Shown: positions 60,674 through 64,000 of the stretch, one piece after another
Numbering within the stretch: the first letter of the stretch is position 1
Layout: the number at the start of each line of letters is the position of its first letter
Assembly (NCBI RefSeq): GCF_030316855.1
Contig: NZ_JASZYR010000018.1
Coordinates: 1-64,000, forward strand
Reading direction: 5' to 3'
Length of the DNA: 64,000 nucleotides
Source of the DNA: Variovorax sp. J22P240
GTDB lineage: Bacteria > Pseudomonadota > Gammaproteobacteria > Burkholderiales > Burkholderiaceae_C
Notes under the pieces: generated by a model
What the model was told of the DNA's origin: nothing
Databases searched by the model: none
Seen by the model: the letters and a program-made list of their open reading frames with translations, nothing else
Position numbers and translations under genes: made by a program

Positions 60674-61570
60674 TCAGATCCTGCGCGCTTGCGTGCGCTG
60701 GAACAAGCCTTCGGGCCGGAACATCAGCACCACGGCCATGACGATGTAGATGGAGAACAGCTCGGCCACCGGCACCACGTGCACCGCGAAGGACCGGGCC
60801 AGCCCGACGATCAGCGCGCCGATCGCTGCGCCCTCGATGCTGCCCAGGCCGCCGATGATGACCACCGCGAAGGACACGATGATCACTCCCACCGACACGC
60901 CCGGCTGCACCGAGATCATCGGCGCGGTGAAGGCGCCGCCGAGCGCCGCGAGGAAGATCCCGACCGTGAAGGCGAGCATGTACACGCGCGACACGTTCAC
61001 GCCCATGCTCGATGCCACCTCGGCGCTGTGGATCACCGCCAGCATGATCTTGCCCTGCCGGGTGCGGTTCAGCCCCCACCACACCGCCATGCCCACCACG
61101 ACCGCCAGCGCCACCAGTGCGAAGTCATAGCCGACCCAGCTCTGTACGCCCAGGTCGAGATTGCCGAACAGGCCGTAGGGCTCCGAGACGTAGTACGGAT
61201 TCGCGCCCCAGATCAGCTTGGTCAGGTCCTCCATGATCAGGAACATCGCGTAGGTCACCAGCACCAGCAGCACCTCGTCGCGGCCGTAGAAGAAGCGCAG
61301 CAGCCCGCGCTCGGTGAGCGGCGCCAGCACCACGGCCACCGCCACTGCGGCCAGCAGCATCGCCACCAGCGACAGTGCTGGCGCCCACTTCAGGCTGGCA
61401 CCCCAGCCGACGAAACTGGCCGCCGCATAGGCGCCCACCGCGTAGAAGCTCCCGTGCGCGATGTTGAGGATCTTGAGCACGCCGAACACCAGCGTGAGCC
61501 CGAGCGCGACGATGAACAGCCATGACGCGTAGGTCAGGCCGTCGATCAGGATCGTGGCGGCGGTGTGCAC
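60674..61570 (-). CDS. livH: Branched-chain amino acid-type ABC transporter permease LivH
   Basis: A 298-residue permease with eight or so helices. ASWLFIVALGLTLVFGVLKILNIAHGSFYAVGAY is the family N-terminus in order, and GGLGSIEGAAIGALIVGL is the LivH coupling segment. The start is GTG. It is followed without gap by LivM, LivG and LivF. Confidence 0.92.
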   Translation of the reverse strand: MHTAATILIDGLTYASWLFIVALGLTLVFGVLKILNIAHGSFYAVGAYAAASFVGWGASLKWAPALSLVAMLLAAVAVAVVLAPLTERGLLRFFYGRDEVLLVLVTYAMFLIMEDLTKLIWGANPYYVSEPYGLFGNLDLGVQSWVGYDFALVALAVVVGMAVWWGLNRTRQGKIMLAVIHSAEVASSMGVNVSRVYMLAFTVGIFLAALGGAFTAPMISVQPGVSVGVIIVSFAVVIIGGLGSIEGAAIGALIVGLARSFAVHVVPVAELFSIYIVMAVVLMFRPEGLFQRTQARRI

Positions 61571-61585
61571 GTCAGGCGCCGCGTG

Positions 61586-62908
61586 TCAGGGGCAGCCCTT
61601 GGCGCCGGGGAAGCCGGCCTTGATCCATTCCTCCGCCTTCATGTTCGCCGGCGGATTCACGCACTCGGCCGGGAAGCGTTGGATGTCCTCGAGCACCACC
61701 ATCTTCTTGGCCGCGTCGTAGCGTGTCTTGCCGATCGCGGTCTCCTGCACGGCCTGGTGCCCGTCGCCCAGCGCCATGCGGATGCGGCCCGCGGGCGAAT
61801 CCCACTCCAGCCCCTTGAGCGCGGCGGCGAGTTGCTCGGGGGAGGGCTTCTTGCCGCCGTTCGCCGCGATCGCCCTCTCGGCCGCGAGCTTCAGGCCCAG
61901 CAGCGACTGCGCCATGCGGTACGGAGCCTGCACCGGGTAGGTGTTGTAGGCCTTGGAATACAGATCCCACCACCAGTCATTGAGCGCCGACTTCGGCGAC
62001 ATCAGGCCGTAGGCGCCGCGCGCGCCGAGGATGGTGCCGTCGGGCACCTTCTCGCCCAGGCCCGGCAGCACGTGGTCGGCCGCAGACAGCACCACCTGCG
62101 TGCGTTTGAAGAGGCCACGCGGACCGGCCTGCAGGATGAAGGCCTGCAGATCGCCGCCCCACAGGCTGGAGTGCGTGACGTCGGCCGGCTTGGCCATCAG
62201 CGCCGAGATCTCGGTGCCGTACTGGCCCGCGCCGAACTTCGGCAACTGGTCTTCACCCACCTTGGCGTTGGGGTAGAGCTTTTCCATCGACAAGGTGAAA
62301 TCCTTCTTCGAGTCCTGGCCCCAGGCGTAGTCCTGGTTGATCAGGTTGAAGGAGTCGGCCTTCACGTTGCGCGCCTTCAGGTAGCGCGCCAGCGCGACGT
62401 TGTCCATGGCCCCGTGCGAGGCGGTGCGGAACACGTACTCGAACTTGTTGTCCTCGAAGATGCGCGGCGTGCCGCAGTCGTAGAGCACGAGGAACTTCTT
62501 CATCTCCTCCGCTGCCGGCGCCACTGCGAGGCAGTCGCCGGAGCCCACGTAGCCCACCACCGCATCGACCTTCTCGCGGTCATACAGATTGCGCAGTTCC
62601 TGCACCTGCTTGGTGGCGCCGCCGTTCTCGTCGACGTACACCGCCTCGATCTTCATGCCGCCGAAGCCGGTCTTGTTGTAGGGCGCCGGTGCCGCGCCCT
62701 TGTTGAAGGCATCCACCAGCACCTTCGCGCCATTGACCGCCGGAATGCCGAAACTCTCGGCCGCCTGGCCGGACAGGAAGCTGACGATGCCGATCTTGAA
62801 GGTCTCCTGTGCCTGCGCGCCCGAGGCACAAAGAATGCCGGCCATGCCCACTGCGGACAACGCCGCCGCACGATGCAGATACCGCTTCACTCGGATGGCC
62901 TGGGTCAT
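61586..62908 (-). CDS. ABC transporter substrate-binding protein (LivK/urea-amide type)
   Basis: A 440-residue periplasmic receptor with a Sec signal (residues 1-33, ending ASGAQA). The mature part starts ETFKIGIVSFLSGQAAESFG. It is larger than amino acid LivK (about 370), closer to receptors for urea, amides, benzoates and other carboxylates (for example DENGGATKQVQELRNLYDREKVDAVVG). Together with the acyl-CoA ligase and cyclase, an aromatic or medium-chain acid ligand is plausible. AGGAGA precedes the start. Confidence 0.9.
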   Translation of the reverse strand: MTQAIRVKRYLHRAAALSAVGMAGILCASGAQAQETFKIGIVSFLSGQAAESFGIPAVNGAKVLVDAFNKGAAPAPYNKTGFGGMKIEAVYVDENGGATKQVQELRNLYDREKVDAVVGYVGSGDCLAVAPAAEEMKKFLVLYDCGTPRIFEDNKFEYVFRTASHGAMDNVALARYLKARNVKADSFNLINQDYAWGQDSKKDFTLSMEKLYPNAKVGEDQLPKFGAGQYGTEISALMAKPADVTHSSLWGGDLQAFILQAGPRGLFKRTQVVLSAADHVLPGLGEKVPDGTILGARGAYGLMSPKSALNDWWWDLYSKAYNTYPVQAPYRMAQSLLGLKLAAERAIAANGGKKPSPEQLAAALKGLEWDSPAGRIRMALGDGHQAVQETAIGKTRYDAAKKMVVLEDIQRFPAECVNPPANMKAEEWIKAGFPGAKGCP

Positions 62909-63081
62909 GTCGTGTCTCCTGTTGAAGGAACGCGATCTTTGACCGGGCAGCGGGCCGACGAATCCTCGATAACCCGCAGGGCGAGGCGAGATCGCCTGGA
63001 CGCTGCATGGCGTCCGCCACGGCGTCGTCTTCATGCTGGCACGTCGCTTGCAAACTTCCCTGGCATTCGCTGCTTTGAATC

Positions 63082-63093
63082 CTGTCTAGACAG
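63082..63093. promoter_or_regulatory. CTGT-N4-ACAG palindrome, liv side
   Basis: CTGTCTAGACAG is a perfect 12-bp palindrome that shares CTGT-N4-ACAG with the site at 63173. It lies 174 bp from the liv receptor start. Confidence 0.55.
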
Positions 63094-63105
63094 CTTTTGG
63101 TGCGT

Positions 63106-63164
63106 GAAACCGCTTCCACGCACTGAGCAAGTGCAGAGCGGCACTTGATTCCGGCAGCGGTTTC
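63106..63164. repeat. Nested inverted repeat
   Basis: An outer perfect 9-bp stem (GAAACCGCT 63106-63114 with AGCGGTTTC 63156-63164) encloses an inner perfect 7-bp hairpin (CAAGTGC 63128-63134 with GCACTTG 63141-63147). The palindromic layout would fold on either transcript. Confidence 0.6.
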
Positions 63165-63170
63165 GGGTTA

Positions 63171-63186
63171 ACCTGTATATACAGGT
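63171..63186. promoter_or_regulatory. Perfect 16-bp palindrome, SsuA-like gene side
   Basis: ACCTGTATATACAGGT is its own reverse complement and contains CTGTATATACAG. The pattern resembles GntR/HutC-type operators. It lies 96 bp before the start of the SsuA-like gene. Confidence 0.6.
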
Positions 63187-63205
63187 GCATCGCAGCGAAT
63201 GAAAC

Positions 63206-63259
63206 TCGGCGTCCCTGCTGGCATCCGCCCCTTTGCGGGCCCAGCGAGCCGAACTTTTT
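63206..63259 (+). terminator. Attenuator-like hairpin in the leader of the SsuA-like gene
   Basis: Stacked stems TCGGC/GCCGA, GCTGG/CCAGC and CCGC/GCGG fold into one imperfect hairpin (63206-63252), followed at once by ACTTTTT. This is the form of an intrinsic terminator, but it lies upstream of the gene's ribosome site (GGAGA at 63271). Confidence 0.5.
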
Positions 63260-63281
63260 GAAACGCAACAGGAGAACCTTG

Positions 63282-64000
63282 ATGGTCATGACGGTCGGAA
63301 AAATCGCCTCGCTGGTGGCGGCAGGTGCGTGCATCGCGGGCATGGCGGCGAGCGCCCATGCCGAGGAAACCAAGATCACCCTCGGCATGTCCGGCTGGAC
63401 TGGCTTCGCGCCGCTCACGCTGGCCGACAAGGCAGGCATCTTCAAGAAGAACGGACTGGACGTCGAACTGCGCATGATCCCGCAGAAGGACCGTCACCTC
63501 GCGCTGGCATCGGGCGCCATCCAGTGCGCGGCTACCACCGTCGAGACGCACGTGGCCTGGAACGCCAACGGCGTGCCGATCGTGCAGATCTTCCAGATGG
63601 ACAAGTCCTACGGCGCCGACGGCCTGGCCGTGCGCAACGACGTCAAGAGCTTCGCCGATCTCAAGGGCAAGGCGATCGGCGTGAGCGCACCGGGCACCGC
63701 GCCTTACTTCGGCCTCGCCTGGATGCTCAACAAGAACGGCATGACCATGAAGGACGTGAAGCTGGTCTCGCTGGAGCCGCAGCCCGCCGCCCAAGCCTTC
63801 GTCTCCGGCCAGAACGACGCCGCGATGACCTACGAGCCCTACCTCTCGACCGTGCGCGCCAACCCGGCCGCCGGCAAGATCCTCGCGACCACGCTCGACT
63901 ACCCGATGGTGATGGACACGGTCGGTTGTGCGCCGACCTGGCTCAAGTCCAACGCCAAGGCCGCGCAGGCGCTGGCCAATTCGTACTTCGAAGCCATCGA
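63282..64000 (+). CDS. SsuA/TauA-type ABC substrate-binding protein (N-terminal part)
   Basis: The open reading frame continues past the window end, giving at least 239 residues. A signal peptide (residues 1-28, ending ASAHA) precedes ITLGMSGWTGFAPLTLADKAGIF, typical of NMT1/SsuA/TauA receptors. Further on, LASGAIQCAATTVETHVAW and the ligand segment GVSAPGTAPYFGL are visible. Relatives bind aliphatic sulfonates, taurine, nitrate or guanidine/urea-related compounds; the ligand here is unknown. GGAGA lies six bases before the ATG at 63282. Confidence 0.9.
   Translation, partial: MVMTVGKIASLVAAGACIAGMAASAHAEETKITLGMSGWTGFAPLTLADKAGIFKKNGLDVELRMIPQKDRHLALASGAIQCAATTVETHVAWNANGVPIVQIFQMDKSYGADGLAVRNDVKSFADLKGKAIGVSAPGTAPYFGLAWMLNKNGMTMKDVKLVSLEPQPAAQAFVSGQNDAAMTYEPYLSTVRANPAAGKILATTLDYPMVMDTVGCAPTWLKSNAKAAQALANSYFEAI

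Larger units (their letters stand above)
62909..63281. other. Structured divergent promoter region, liv operon / SsuA-like gene
   Basis: These 373 bp contain several inverted repeats. Adjacent hairpins AGGCG-AGAT-CGCCT (62984-62997) and GGACGC-TGCATG-GCGTCC (62998-63015) would lie in the leader of the liv receptor on the minus strand. Two CTGT-N4-ACAG palindromes, a nested 9-bp/7-bp stem and a terminator-like hairpin are listed separately. No coding sequence was found. Confidence 0.6.

Noticed and set aside
63171..63186. SOS (LexA) box reading of CTGTATATACAG
   Set aside because: The proteobacterial LexA site needs CTG-N10-CAG; here the spacing is N6, and no DNA-repair gene follows.
63094..63281. 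Guanidine riboswitch upstream of the SsuA-like gene
   Set aside because: None of the conserved loops of the ykkC, mini-ykkC or guanidine-III classes could be found, although the gene type made it tempting.

Overview
The window is high-GC chromosomal DNA (roughly two thirds G+C by eye) from a betaproteobacterium of the Burkholderiales. The protein sequences and gene habits look most like Comamonadaceae, probably Variovorax or a close relative: orphan Bug-type solute receptors, many LysR-family regulators, DUF1127, a Gram-negative SpmAB fusion, and a compact repeat family placed after stop codons. The genus is inferred from style, not from a search. No rRNA, tRNA, CRISPR array, insertion sequence, prophage or plasmid gene was seen. 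The density of regulators and catabolic enzymes suggests a versatile soil or rhizosphere organism.

Layout. (1) 1-5.2 kb: start of a TorF-type porin gene and, divergently, a Kdp potassium-pump operon (extra small ORF, kdpF, kdpA, kdpB, kdpC) with no kdpDE. (2) 5.2-7.6 kb: a single-domain flavodiiron-like metallo-beta-lactamase-fold protein, then an OhrR/Ohr peroxide module whose promoters carry several copies of one 12-bp operator. (3) 7.7-15.2 kb: an export operon resembling E. coli ybhGFSR (HlyD protein, double-ABC ATPase, two ABC-2 permeases) with an added outer-membrane factor and a divergent CecR-like TetR regulator. (4) 15-18.7 kb: LysR, glutaryl-CoA dehydrogenase and a class III CoA-transferase, followed by an overlapping cytoplasmic trehalase. 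(5) 20-28.4 kb: DUF1127 protein, LysR, CopD-like membrane protein, then a six-gene catabolic operon (intradiol dioxygenase, SDR, BKACE, MDR oxidoreductase, cupin, Bug receptor) facing a LacI regulator. (6) 28.4-34.3 kb: hypothetical protein, glutaminase, EamA exporter, flavin reductase, SpmAB fusion, PhoD phosphatase. (7) 34.3-43.9 kb: AraC regulator, a FAH-family enzyme with an export signal, hydratase, Bug receptor, aminotransferase, GntR regulator, a 1014-residue FAD/Fe-S dehydrogenase and a metallophosphoesterase. (8) 44-49.5 kb: two small-protein or membrane genes, a LysR, GTP-type PEP carboxykinase and threonine ammonia-lyase. (9) 49.6-55.5 kb: tandem AAA+ ATPase, S41 lipoprotein peptidase, RecQ. 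(10) 55.7-64 kb: exported cyclase, acyl-CoA ligase, a complete Liv-type ABC importer and, divergently, the start of an SsuA/TauA-type receptor gene.

How it fits together. Much of the window handles carboxylic and aromatic acids. Bug and Liv receptors bring in substrates; dioxygenase, BKACE, FAH-type hydrolase or hydratase, CoA-ligase and acyl-CoA dehydrogenase take them apart; PEP carboxykinase returns C4 acids to gluconeogenesis. Several operons use four-base stop/start overlaps (ATGA or GTGA), which suggests translational coupling.

Signals outside the genes. A repeat of about 85-95 bp occurs six times, always beginning 3-8 bp after a stop codon and in the same orientation as that gene, once inside the kdp operon. 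The 12-mer ATCGTATGCGAT clusters at the marR-ohr promoters. Perfect or near-perfect palindromes sit in the divergent promoter regions of the cecR-, LacI-, GntR- and liv/ssuA-type loci. The 373-bp region before the final gene is unusually rich in inverted repeats and includes an attenuator-like hairpin.
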